Of a stretch of 9,455 bases of DNA, positions 1-5,402 are shown piece by piece. The stretch spans positions 1 to 9,455 of the forward strand of contig CAIZLI010000083.1 of the NCBI GenBank assembly GCA_903933765.1. The letters are read 5' to 3'. The translations under genes were made by a program, and so were the position numbers. Each line of letters starts with the position of its first letter. The stretch's first letter is position 1. Under the pieces are notes generated by a model. It searched no databases. It saw only the letters and a program-made list of their open reading frames with translations, and was not told where the DNA came from. Origin of the DNA: an uncultured Bacteroidota bacterium (lineage in GTDB: Bacteria > Bacteroidota > Bacteroidia > Chitinophagales > Chitinophagaceae).

Positions 1-33
1 AATCCTCAACAATCTAGAGATATGTTGAGGATT
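1..33 (-). terminator. Hairpin terminator of tRNA-Val
   Basis: A perfect 11-bp inverted repeat pairs 1-11 with 23-33 around an 11-nt loop. It lies 5 nt beyond the 3' end of the minus-strand tRNA-Val. The expected T-run would lie left of position 1 and cannot be seen. By analogy with the tRNA-Arg terminator, whose stem starts just after the tRNA, the trailer bases 34-37 (AAAG on the minus strand) may extend the stem with bases outside the window. Confidence 0.65.
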
Positions 34-38
34 CTTTG

Positions 39-113
39 TGGGAGCACACGGGCTCGAACCGCGGACCCTCTCGGTGTAAACGAGATGCTCTAAACCAACT
101 GAGCTATGCTCCC
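39..113 (-). tRNA. tRNA-Val (anticodon UAC)
   Basis: Reading the minus strand from 113 gives a full cloverleaf. The acceptor stem GGGAGCA/TGCTCCC pairs perfectly and is followed by discriminator A at 39. The D-arm contains AGCTCAGTTGG. The anticodon stem TCTCG/CGAGA closes the 7-nt loop TTTACAC, which puts UAC at positions 34-36 and so decodes GUA valine codons. The T-arm contains GGTTCGAGCC. CCA is not encoded, because the trailer reads CAAAG, so the 3' end must be added by the CCA-adding enzyme. The gene has its own promoter immediately upstream and a hairpin terminator downstream, so it looks like a single-gene transcription unit. Confidence 0.97.
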
Positions 114-122
114 TAAGGGGTG

Positions 123-154
123 CAAAAATAAGGGGGTAATTTCAATTTCCCAAA
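123..154 (-). promoter_or_regulatory. Bacteroidota-type promoter of tRNA-Val
   Basis: On the minus strand, TTTG (154..151, -33 box) is followed after 20 nt by TATTTTTG (130..123), an exact match to the known Bacteroidota -7 consensus TAnnTTTG. Transcription should begin only a few bases before the tRNA 5' end at 113, leaving a very short leader. A CCCC tract (120..117) follows the -7 box. The promoter fits almost entirely between the stop codon of the upstream gene (167) and the tRNA. Confidence 0.8.
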
Positions 155-166
155 AAAAAAGATAAA

Positions 167-457
167 TTAATTTAATTGCACTGCTGGAAGCCTATTAGAC
201 TGACTATCGTATACAAAAAGCTCCACAATTTCCATGCTCCAGTATTTATGTAATGGGGAAGCTTTGAGTACTTCCTCTACATCCACCTTTGTATTAGCAT
301 TGACAACAATCCAAGATTGTTGTGTCTCCATACTTACAGTGTAGGTTTCAATCACACCTTTATTCAATAGATAATTGATATAAGTTCTATGTGGAGGTAC
401 CAAAGACATGAACTCCTCGTCCATGTCAAAAGATATGATTGCTTGATACTTATTCAT
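167..457 (-). CDS. Small muconolactone-isomerase-like (dimeric alpha/beta barrel) protein
   Basis: This is a 96-residue cytosolic protein with no signal peptide. Its pattern is a first strand (KYQAIISFD), a helix holding PPHRTYINYLLNKG, a second strand (VIETYTVS), a third strand (SWIVVNA), a helix (VDVEEVLKASPL) and a last strand (SMEIVELFVYDS). This is the ferredoxin-like order of small dimeric alpha/beta-barrel proteins. The segment ending in SPLHKYW and EIVELFVYDS recalls muconolactone delta-isomerase-like and YciI-like Bacteroidota proteins. No aromatic-degradation genes lie nearby, so catabolic isomerase activity should not be assumed. The ATG at 457 is the only sensible start. The gene lies 97 bases downstream of the BNR-repeat gene on the same strand. 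The gap (458-554) is AT-rich with no clear promoter. Fold assignment is fairly safe; function is unknown. Confidence 0.8.
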   Translation of the reverse strand: MNKYQAIISFDMDEEFMSLVPPHRTYINYLLNKGVIETYTVSMETQQSWIVVNANTKVDVEEVLKASPLHKYWSMEIVELFVYDSQSNRLPAVQLN

Positions 458-554
458 CTAATCTAAATTACAAAAAAACTTGAATTTACAATTAGATCCA
501 TCCTTCTTTTTCTTATATATTTAATTGTGTCTAAACTGTCTAATACATTGTCTA

Positions 555-1601
555 TTATAATTCAACAAAACTGATCCTTCCACCACCACCTGCTAAATAA
601 ATAGCGTTTTTGGTAGGATGTTTTTTGACGATATGAAAAGAGAGCTCACTTATTTTTTCCCAAGAAGCACCTTTGTCCTTAGACAAATCTACCCCAGATG
701 TGCCGCAAGTTATGATTCGATTGTTATCAATAAATTCAACTGATGATTTGTACCCATTCGGATTTCCTAAAGACAATTGTTCCCAAACGAGTTGTTTTTT
801 AGCTAAATGTTTTACTTCAGAATTTGGTGTTTGGAATAATTTAAATCCAACTATATTATTTGTGGCTAATTTGTCATTTGCAAAATCACCCCCAACGATT
901 ATTATCCTGTTTCCATTAGGCGAAATGGCAATACTATTGGCGCCTGTAGAACTTGTTCCTTGAAGCAATGGCAAAGCTTCTGCTACCCCATTTTTCCATA
1001 ATCTACTACTCAAACCTCCTGTTACAAAAACGAGTTCTTTTCCAATATGAATTAAATTTGAATTACTTGAAGCAAAAAAGGCTTCTCCATTATTTAAGTC
1101 CGATTTGAAATAAGCATTGGGCATTTTAACCCATGAAGCACCTTTATTATTTGTTGTTAAAATAAAAAGATGACCATCAATTGGATCACCAATCACCGTG
1201 CCATTATTTTCATCACTAAAATGTAGCGCGTCTAAAAACATAGATGTATCAGCATTCTCATATACTTTATTCCAAGAAGCGCCACCATCAATCGTTTTTA
1301 AAATAATGGCAGGAGCCGCCACTGCAACTAGGATGGCTTCTTGATCGTTCCAAGCGTGCATCGCTCTAAAATCTCTTTTTTCATATCCTTTCACTTGCAT
1401 CCATTCAAAACTGATTCCCTCATTGGTAGATTTTGCCACCATCCCTTTGGATCCACTAGCCCATATCACTTTTGCAGAAGGTACAGACATTGCTCTGATA
1501 CTCACCCCTTTTTGTGCAGTTAATTCCTTGATTTGATATTGCGCATTCAAGCCTGAATAGATGAAAAAAGCGCAGATAAAAAAGATTTTAGAAATAGACA
1601 T
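555..1601 (-). CDS. Secreted BNR/Ycf48-type beta-propeller protein
   Basis: This 348-residue protein has an N-terminal Sec signal peptide: K5, a hydrophobic core at about 6-19, and probable cleavage after LNA at residue 20. The mature part is built of beta-rich repeats carrying Asp-box-like turns: STNEGISF (58-65), KTIDGGASW (102-110), TTNNKGASW (149-157) and SKDKGASW (307-314). These match the S/T-x-D-x-G-x-S/T-W pattern of sialidase-type BNR repeats and Ycf48-like propellers. The number and spacing of repeats suggest one six- or seven-bladed propeller filling the protein. Such proteins in Bacteroidota are often labelled oxidoreductase or photosystem assembly factor, but nothing here shows catalytic residues, so I would not transfer those names. 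The gene is divergent from tcdA with only 33 bases between starts. A role in protein or glycan binding in the periplasm or at the surface is an inference. Confidence 0.87.
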   Translation of the reverse strand: MSISKIFFICAFFIYSGLNAQYQIKELTAQKGVSIRAMSVPSAKVIWASGSKGMVAKSTNEGISFEWMQVKGYEKRDFRAMHAWNDQEAILVAVAAPAIILKTIDGGASWNKVYENADTSMFLDALHFSDENNGTVIGDPIDGHLFILTTNNKGASWVKMPNAYFKSDLNNGEAFFASSNSNLIHIGKELVFVTGGLSSRLWKNGVAEALPLLQGTSSTGANSIAISPNGNRIIIVGGDFANDKLATNNIVGFKLFQTPNSEVKHLAKKQLVWEQLSLGNPNGYKSSVEFIDNNRIITCGTSGVDLSKDKGASWEKISELSFHIVKKHPTKNAIYLAGGGGRISFVEL

Positions 1602-1634
1602 GGTTTAATGATTTTTGCAAGATAAAGATACAAT

Positions 1635-2360
1635 ATGATACCTTATTGGATGAGTAGAACTGAACTAATGTTGGGACAAGAAAATATAACATCCTTAATG
1701 GGTAAAAATGTTTTAATTATTGGACTCGGAGGCGTCGGTGGTATTTGTGCCGAAATGATCGCAAGGGCTGGTGTAGGCAAAATGACCATAGTAGACAATG
1801 ACAATATTGACCTAAGTAATATCAATAGACAAATACCCGCATTACATTCTACAGCCGGGCAATCTAAAGCACAAGTACTAGGTGCGAGATTAAAAGACAT
1901 TAACCCTGCATTAGATTTAACCATTTTAGAACTATTCATTAAGGAAGATTTAACTCGAGATTTATTGGATAGTACAAAATGGGATTATGTGGTGGATTGT
2001 ATAGATACCTTGTCTGCTAAAACATTCTTAATTAAAGGATGCATCGATCGAAACTTACCCATTGTAAGTTCCATGGGTGCTGGTGGTAAAGTAGATCCAA
2101 GTCAAATCAAAGTCACTGATATTTCAAAAACCTATATCTGTAATCTTGCAAAATATGTGCGAAAAAGATTACAATCCATGGGGATAAAAAAAGGCTTAAA
2201 AGTAGTGTTTAGCCCAGAGAAAGCAGATCAGGATAAAATCATCGTGACCGAAAAAGCCTTTCCTAAGAAATCTATTATTGGCACATTGAGCTATATGCCC
2301 GCCATTTTTGGTTGTACAGTTGCGAGCGTGGTGATTCGAGATTTGATGGTAAAGGATTGA
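1635..2360 (+). CDS. tcdA: tRNA threonylcarbamoyladenosine dehydratase (ThiF/E1-like)
   Basis: This 241-residue protein belongs to the E1-like ThiF superfamily and matches TcdA (CsdL). The known enzyme uses ATP to convert N6-threonylcarbamoyladenosine at position 37 of ANN-decoding tRNAs to its cyclic form. The nucleotide-binding GLGGVG lies at 30-35. It is followed by the acidic strand end VDNDNID (53-59), the conserved NRQ (64-66), K79, the DCID segment (121-124) and the TcdA-typical stretch GAGGKVDPSQIKVTDISKT (148-166). The C-terminal half keeps the family's VFSPEKA region (191-197). The length is slightly short of the E. coli enzyme. The ATG at 1635 precedes the usual WMSRTE...LG segment; the internal ATG at 1650 is also possible. 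No CsdA/CsdE sulfur-relay genes are adjacent. It is divergent from the beta-propeller gene. Confidence 0.92.
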   Translation: MIPYWMSRTELMLGQENITSLMGKNVLIIGLGGVGGICAEMIARAGVGKMTIVDNDNIDLSNINRQIPALHSTAGQSKAQVLGARLKDINPALDLTILELFIKEDLTRDLLDSTKWDYVVDCIDTLSAKTFLIKGCIDRNLPIVSSMGAGGKVDPSQIKVTDISKTYICNLAKYVRKRLQSMGIKKGLKVVFSPEKADQDKIIVTEKAFPKKSIIGTLSYMPAIFGCTVASVVIRDLMVKD

Positions 2361-2386
2361 TGTAGACCAATTTGAGTCAAATTTTC

Positions 2387-2417
2387 TTTGAAAAACGCTC
2401 AAATTATCTTTATTTTG
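2387..2417 (+). promoter_or_regulatory. Probable promoter of tRNA-Arg
   Basis: TTTG at 2387-2390 fits the -33 box. TTATTTTG at 2410-2417 matches TAnnTTTG except at its second base, with 19 nt between the two. The downstream bases GCAACCCC closely resemble the GCACCCC that follows the tRNA-Val -7 box, which supports this assignment. The expected start lies near 2421-2425, which gives a leader of about 30 nt before the tRNA. Confidence 0.6.
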
Positions 2418-2420
2418 CAA

Positions 2421-2446
2421 CCCCAAGGCAATGTTTTGCACTGGGG
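2421..2446 (+). other. Hairpin in the 5' leader of tRNA-Arg
   Basis: CCCCA (2421-2425) can pair with TGGGG (2442-2446). Inside it, GCAA (2428-2431) pairs with TTGC (2436-2439) around the loop TGTT, with a 2x2 internal loop (AG/AC). The hairpin ends 6 nt before the mature tRNA 5' end. It has no T-run, so it is not a terminator. It may affect RNase P processing or only stabilise the precursor. Whether it is fully transcribed depends on the exact start site. Confidence 0.45.
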
Positions 2447-2452
2447 GTAGAC

Positions 2453-2526
2453 GGTTCGGTAGCTCAGCTGGATAGAGCGTCATCCTTCTAAGATGAGGGC
2501 CATTGGTTCGAATCCAATCCGAATCA
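2453..2526 (+). tRNA. tRNA-Arg (anticodon UCU)
   Basis: A complete cloverleaf is visible. The acceptor stem GGTTCGG/CCGAATC has one G-U pair at the second position and is followed by discriminator A at 2526. The D-arm is GCTCAGCTGGATAGAGC. The anticodon stem TCATC/GATGA closes the loop CTTCTAA, which puts UCU at positions 34-36 and decodes AGA (and probably AGG) arginine codons. The T-arm carries GGTTCGAATCC. CCA is not encoded; the trailer is CAAAG, the same as for the tRNA-Val in this window. The UCU anticodon makes this an ANN-decoding tRNA, the class that carries t6A37, and the neighbouring tcdA encodes an enzyme of that modification. The adjacency is probably incidental. Confidence 0.97.
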
Positions 2527-2527
2527 C

Positions 2528-2556
2528 AAAGCCTCTCACGAAAGTGAGAGGCTTTT
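2528..2556 (+). terminator. Intrinsic terminator of tRNA-Arg
   Basis: A perfect 12-bp stem (2528-2539 with 2544-2555) is capped by the GNRA tetraloop GAAA at 2540-2543 and ends in a short T-run (2553-2556). The stem starts one base after the tRNA discriminator, so termination and 3' trimming are tightly coupled. This is a strong factor-independent terminator on the plus strand. Confidence 0.9.
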
Positions 2557-2747
2557 GTATGTAAGGATGCGTCAAGAGCATGCCACGAAGTGGTTGGGAT
2601 GAGTGGAGGATTTGGTTGAAGCTTGCTTCAAAACAAAGACGACACTTAGACCATAACGAGCGAAGCGAGTGCTTGAAGGCGCATACGAAAATGAAAAAAG
2701 CCAAAAGAATGCGAAGCATTTTTTTGAAAGGCTTTGATGAAAGTCAC
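2557..2747. repeat. Hairpin-rich intergenic stretch, possible REP-like element
   Basis: No gene is supported here. By my count 55 of the 120 bases at 2581-2700 are G or C, clearly above the surrounding AT-rich DNA. Several short palindromes follow one another: ATGC/GCAT (2567-2570 with 2578-2581), CCAC-GAA-GTGG (2583-2593), TTGAAGC/GCTTCAA (2616-2622 with 2625-2631), GCGAAGC (2660-2666) inside a longer imperfect palindrome, and AATGC-GAA-GCATT (2708-2720). Two segments at a distance can also pair: ATGCG and TCAAG (2567-2576) with CTTGA and CGCAT (2672-2676, 2680-2684). The recurring GAA loop and the position between convergent units resemble REP-type elements or a structured RNA, but copy number cannot be judged from this window. 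Confidence 0.45.
2694..2735 (-). terminator. Nested hairpin terminator, minus-strand gene
   Basis: Outer arms AAAGCC (2697-2702) and GGCTTT (2730-2735) enclose the inner hairpin AATGC-GAA-GCATT (2708-2720), itself flanked by pairing A and T runs. On the minus strand the outer stem ends in six T residues (2699..2694). This is what is needed to end the gene finishing at 2748. On the plus strand the inner hairpin is followed by T residues to 2725, so it may work in both directions. Confidence 0.6.
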
Positions 2748-3941
2748 CTAAAAGATCACCGACCAACGGGAGGTAATCCAAATTCCATCAATCCCCCTCA
2801 ACATCAAATTCTCATACATCAAGGACAGATTAAACGTATAAGAATAAAAATCAAATCTTACAATATTAGAACGGTTCACAATTCTTTTAAAAGGATTATT
2901 TAAAGCCGAAGCAATATTCGCGACAAAATAGGGATAATTATTTGCCTTCAATGAAGCTTCATTCACCTCAAAAGGAAAATCAATCTTCCCTCCTAACCTT
3001 AATACACTCGTATTCAATAATAATTGCTCTAATGGATATTTAGATTTTTTTAATAATGCTAAAGCTTGTTCCAATAAAATAGGTTTCAATGCCAACAAGG
3101 CAGGATAGTCGCTATAATAAGCCAATCTAGCAATATGATATAAAATGGTTGCACTATTTGCATAGTGTTGAGAAACATAAGTAGGATCGGTGATATGTTT
3201 ATTTGCTTTCACTAAATCCACAATTAAATCCAAGCTCGCAGAATCAGTTGCATTCAAAGGAATTTTAGCCATTGTATGCATCAATACAACATTTGTGAGT
3301 ACAGACAAATCCACATCCTTAGGCATTTTAGTGCCAAGCCAAGTGCTATAGACAGGCCTGTTTTTAAATGCCTTGTAAAAACTTTTATTGGGTTTAATTA
3401 AGCCAACTCTATACTCACCAAATTTAGATTGCATTGCTTTAGCTGTGAAATCATTCACACCTAAAGCCAATAATGTAATAGCCCCATCATCAATATCATC
3501 TGCTAAAGCAGCATTTTTATTCAATAAATTCAACCATCCCCCATTCGGAAAAATTTGAGGTGGATTCCTTGGCCAGAAATTGTAGGTCAACTGATTATTT
3601 TTATTTTTAAAACGATCTATAAAAACTAGTGCATTTGCTTTCGCTTTATCTAGTATAGCCAATTCATCTGGATGCATTTGCGAAGAAAATTGTCCAATAT
3701 TGAATAAAACAAGTGAAGAAAAAAAAACATTGTCTTCTTGTTTCAGTTTTGAACTAAAATAATATTTTCTGTATGAAGGAAAAGATCCATTTAAGACATC
3801 AGTTGAATCTTTGAATTGTAAATCAGCAATTAAATTTAAAATAGTGACTCTTTGTTTAAGAATAGAATCACTTACTCCTAAAGCAGCATAAAGGTTGAAT
3901 GAAAAAACAAATAATACAATGCAAAGGATCCCTTTTTTCAT
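2748..3941 (-). CDS. Secreted protein of unknown function with a cyclase-like DxDD motif
   Basis: This 397-residue protein starts with a clear Sec signal peptide: K2-K3, a hydrophobic stretch at about 5-17, and cleavage near residues 19-21. The rest looks mostly alpha-helical. The most distinctive part lies at about 118-160. It holds an aromatic, Pro/Gly/Asn-rich segment (TYNFWPRNPP, then IFPNGGWLN), then DDIDD at 148-152 running into GAITLLALG. That last block strongly resembles the D-x-D-D-T-A-x-x-x-x-A-L motif of class II terpene cyclases such as squalene-hopene cyclase, which have alpha/alpha-toroid folds. The protein is shorter than those enzymes, is exported, and shows no obvious QW repeats. 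An alpha/alpha-toroid domain is therefore a hypothesis and activity is unknown. The ATG at 3941 is the natural start. The gene is divergent from ung (44 bases between starts) and ends in a hairpin terminator. Confidence 0.85.
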   Translation of the reverse strand: MKKGILCIVLFVFSFNLYAALGVSDSILKQRVTILNLIADLQFKDSTDVLNGSFPSYRKYYFSSKLKQEDNVFFSSLVLFNIGQFSSQMHPDELAILDKAKANALVFIDRFKNKNNQLTYNFWPRNPPQIFPNGGWLNLLNKNAALADDIDDGAITLLALGVNDFTAKAMQSKFGEYRVGLIKPNKSFYKAFKNRPVYSTWLGTKMPKDVDLSVLTNVVLMHTMAKIPLNATDSASLDLIVDLVKANKHITDPTYVSQHYANSATILYHIARLAYYSDYPALLALKPILLEQALALLKKSKYPLEQLLLNTSVLRLGGKIDFPFEVNEASLKANNYPYFVANIASALNNPFKRIVNRSNIVRFDFYSYTFNLSLMYENLMLRGIDGIWITSRWSVIF

Positions 3942-3985
3942 ATTGAACCAACAATTTTATCGCTAAAAGATGTAATTTAGTGATT

Positions 3986-4657
3986 ATGGAGGTTAAAATA
4001 GAAGACAGTTGGAAAAAACCATTGGCGCCACTCTTCGAGCGCCCCTATTTTAAACAAATCACATCCCACCTTAAAACAGAGAAAGCACTTAATAGAACAA
4101 TTTATCCAAAGGGAAGTCTCATCTTTAACGCCTTTAACAAAACACCATATGATCAAGTGAAAGTGGTGCTCCTTGGACAAGACCCCTACCATCAACCTGG
4201 ACAAGCCATGGGGCTTAGTTTTTCGGTATCGCCCGAATGTAAAATTCCACCCTCCTTGATGAATATCTATAAGGAATTGAATAAAGATATTGGTATGCCA
4301 ATTCCTACCTCTGGTGATTTAACCCATTGGGCCACTCAAGGTGTTTTATTACTCAACAGTGCACTAACAGTGAGAGCAGATGAGCCAGGAAGCCATAGTA
4401 AAATTGGATGGACACAGTTCACAGATGATTTGATTCAATTATTATCTAAAGAAAAGTCAGACTTAGTGTTTATTTTGTGGGGCAATTATGCAAGTCAAAA
4501 ACAAATTTTAATTGACGCAACAAAACATAAAATTTTAAAAGCAGCGCACCCTTCACCATTGAGTGCATACAACGGTTTTTTTGGATGCAAACATTTTAGT
4601 GCGACAAATCAATTTTTAAATCAAGTAAAGAAAGACCCTATCGATTGGTCTATTTAA
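3986..4657 (+). CDS. ung: Uracil-DNA glycosylase, family 1
   Basis: This cytosolic base-excision repair enzyme removes uracil from DNA. With the ATG at 3986 it has 223 residues, the usual family-1 length. It carries the water-activating loop GQDPYH (64-69, catalytic D66), the stacking F79 in GLSFSV, the uracil-binding asparagine N125 in LLLNSALTVR (121-130), and the leucine-loop motif HPSPLSA (188-194, H188). A GTG at 3980 is also in frame. I prefer ATG because MEVKIEDSW matches the usual N-terminus and because GTG adds only two residues. A TAATTTAG at 3973-3980 is one base off the Bacteroidota -7 box but lies too close to the start to be trusted. plsC begins one base after the stop, so the two are probably co-transcribed and translationally coupled. 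All key residues are present. Confidence 0.97.
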   Translation: MEVKIEDSWKKPLAPLFERPYFKQITSHLKTEKALNRTIYPKGSLIFNAFNKTPYDQVKVVLLGQDPYHQPGQAMGLSFSVSPECKIPPSLMNIYKELNKDIGMPIPTSGDLTHWATQGVLLLNSALTVRADEPGSHSKIGWTQFTDDLIQLLSKEKSDLVFILWGNYASQKQILIDATKHKILKAAHPSPLSAYNGFFGCKHFSATNQFLNQVKKDPIDWSI

Positions 4658-4658
4658 A

Positions 4659-5402
4659 ATGACAGATAATATTAAATTATATACGGGAAGACTGTTGGCA
4701 TTTTGGGCATTGCTTGTTTTTGCATCAAGTATGTTTCTTTTTATATGGTTTTACCTAGCCTGCTTCTTTTTACAAGAACCAAACAAAACAAGATGGCATA
4801 GAACAATTTCAAGAATATGGATGGGCCTTTTTTTAACTTTATCGGGTTTGAGATTTTCAGTTACAGGCAAACATCATTTTAAGGATATTGGGCCTGCAAT
4901 AGTGATTTGCAATCATAATAGTTTAATTGATGTGCCAGTGAGTACCCCTTTTTTACCAAGGGCCAATAAAACCATTGCTAAAAAAAGTTTTGTCTATGTA
5001 CCCATATTTGGATGGATCTATCAATTTGGATCTGTGATTGTAGATAGAAAAAATGACCAAAGCAGAAAAACAAGTTTCGAAGACATGAAGCGGGTTTTAG
5101 ACAGTGGATTGGATATGCTTATTTATCCCGAAGGCACACGAAATAAAACCTCTGAACCTTTGAAATCATTTTATGATGGCGCTTTTAAATTAGCTGTTGA
5201 TACTCAAAAGCCAATTATACCTGTTGTATTATTAAACACAAAAAAGATTTTACCTGCTTACCCAATCATGTGTTTTAAACCAGGAAAAATTCAAATGGAT
5301 ATTTTGGCACCAATCTCTTGTGAAGGTCATACTGTACAATCATTGAAACAGTTGGCTTTTGATACCATGTCGGCTCATTATAAGACGCACAATACAGCTT
5401 AA
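4659..5402 (+). CDS. plsC: 1-acyl-sn-glycerol-3-phosphate acyltransferase
   Basis: This 247-residue inner-membrane enzyme acylates lysophosphatidic acid to phosphatidic acid, the second acylation in phospholipid synthesis. A hydrophobic N-terminal segment at about 12-38 anchors it. The PlsC motifs then come in order: NHNSLID (85-91, catalytic H86 and D91 of H-x4-D), the motif II region FGWIYQFGSVIVDR (117-130), YPEGTR (156-161, substrate-binding E158 and R161), and motif IV around KPIIPVV (184-190). Length and motif spacing are normal. Some family members acylate other lipids, such as ornithine lipids, so substrate is inferred. The ATG lies one base after the ung stop codon. The stop TAA shares the sequence TTAA with the stop of the convergent lptD, leaving no room for a terminator between them. 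Confidence 0.92.
   Translation: MTDNIKLYTGRLLAFWALLVFASSMFLFIWFYLACFFLQEPNKTRWHRTISRIWMGLFLTLSGLRFSVTGKHHFKDIGPAIVICNHNSLIDVPVSTPFLPRANKTIAKKSFVYVPIFGWIYQFGSVIVDRKNDQSRKTSFEDMKRVLDSGLDMLIYPEGTRNKTSEPLKSFYDGAFKLAVDTQKPIIPVVLLNTKKILPAYPIMCFKPGKIQMDILAPISCEGHTVQSLKQLAFDTMSAHYKTHNTA

Noticed and set aside
458..554. Possible small gene or promoter in the gap between the two left-hand minus-strand genes
   Set aside because: The gap is AT-rich with only a one-mismatch -7-like TAATTTAG (470..463) and no -33 box at the right distance; no coding frame of note is present.
673..963. Plus-strand frame opposite the beta-propeller gene
   Set aside because: It lies wholly inside a well-supported gene on the other strand and has no recognisable features. 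The frames at 1341-1523, 5745-6047 and 7329-7529 are rejected for the same reason.
2480..2719. Minus-strand frame of 79 codons overlapping tRNA-Arg
   Set aside because: Its 3' portion is the complement of the tRNA gene and its terminator, and the rest is hairpin sequence, so it is not a real gene.
2453..2747. Integrated element at the 3' end of tRNA-Arg
   Set aside because: No copy of the tRNA 3' end and no integrase are visible, and an intact terminator follows the tRNA directly, so there is no sign of an attachment site.
2580..2903. Open plus-strand frame of 107 codons
   Set aside because: It runs through the hairpin-rich stretch and then opposite the 3' end of the secreted DxDD gene. Its product is basic and low in complexity, and nothing in it resembles a protein family.
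3486..3500. DDIDD read as a class I terpene synthase DDxxD metal site
   Set aside because: The pattern also fits DDxxD, but the following residues (G-A-x-x-x-x-A-L) match the class II D-x-D-D context better. No second metal motif (NSE/DTE) is evident, and the protein is exported.
3980..3985. GTG as the start of ung
   Set aside because: It adds only two residues to the family-typical N-terminus, and the ATG at 3986 is the stronger start.
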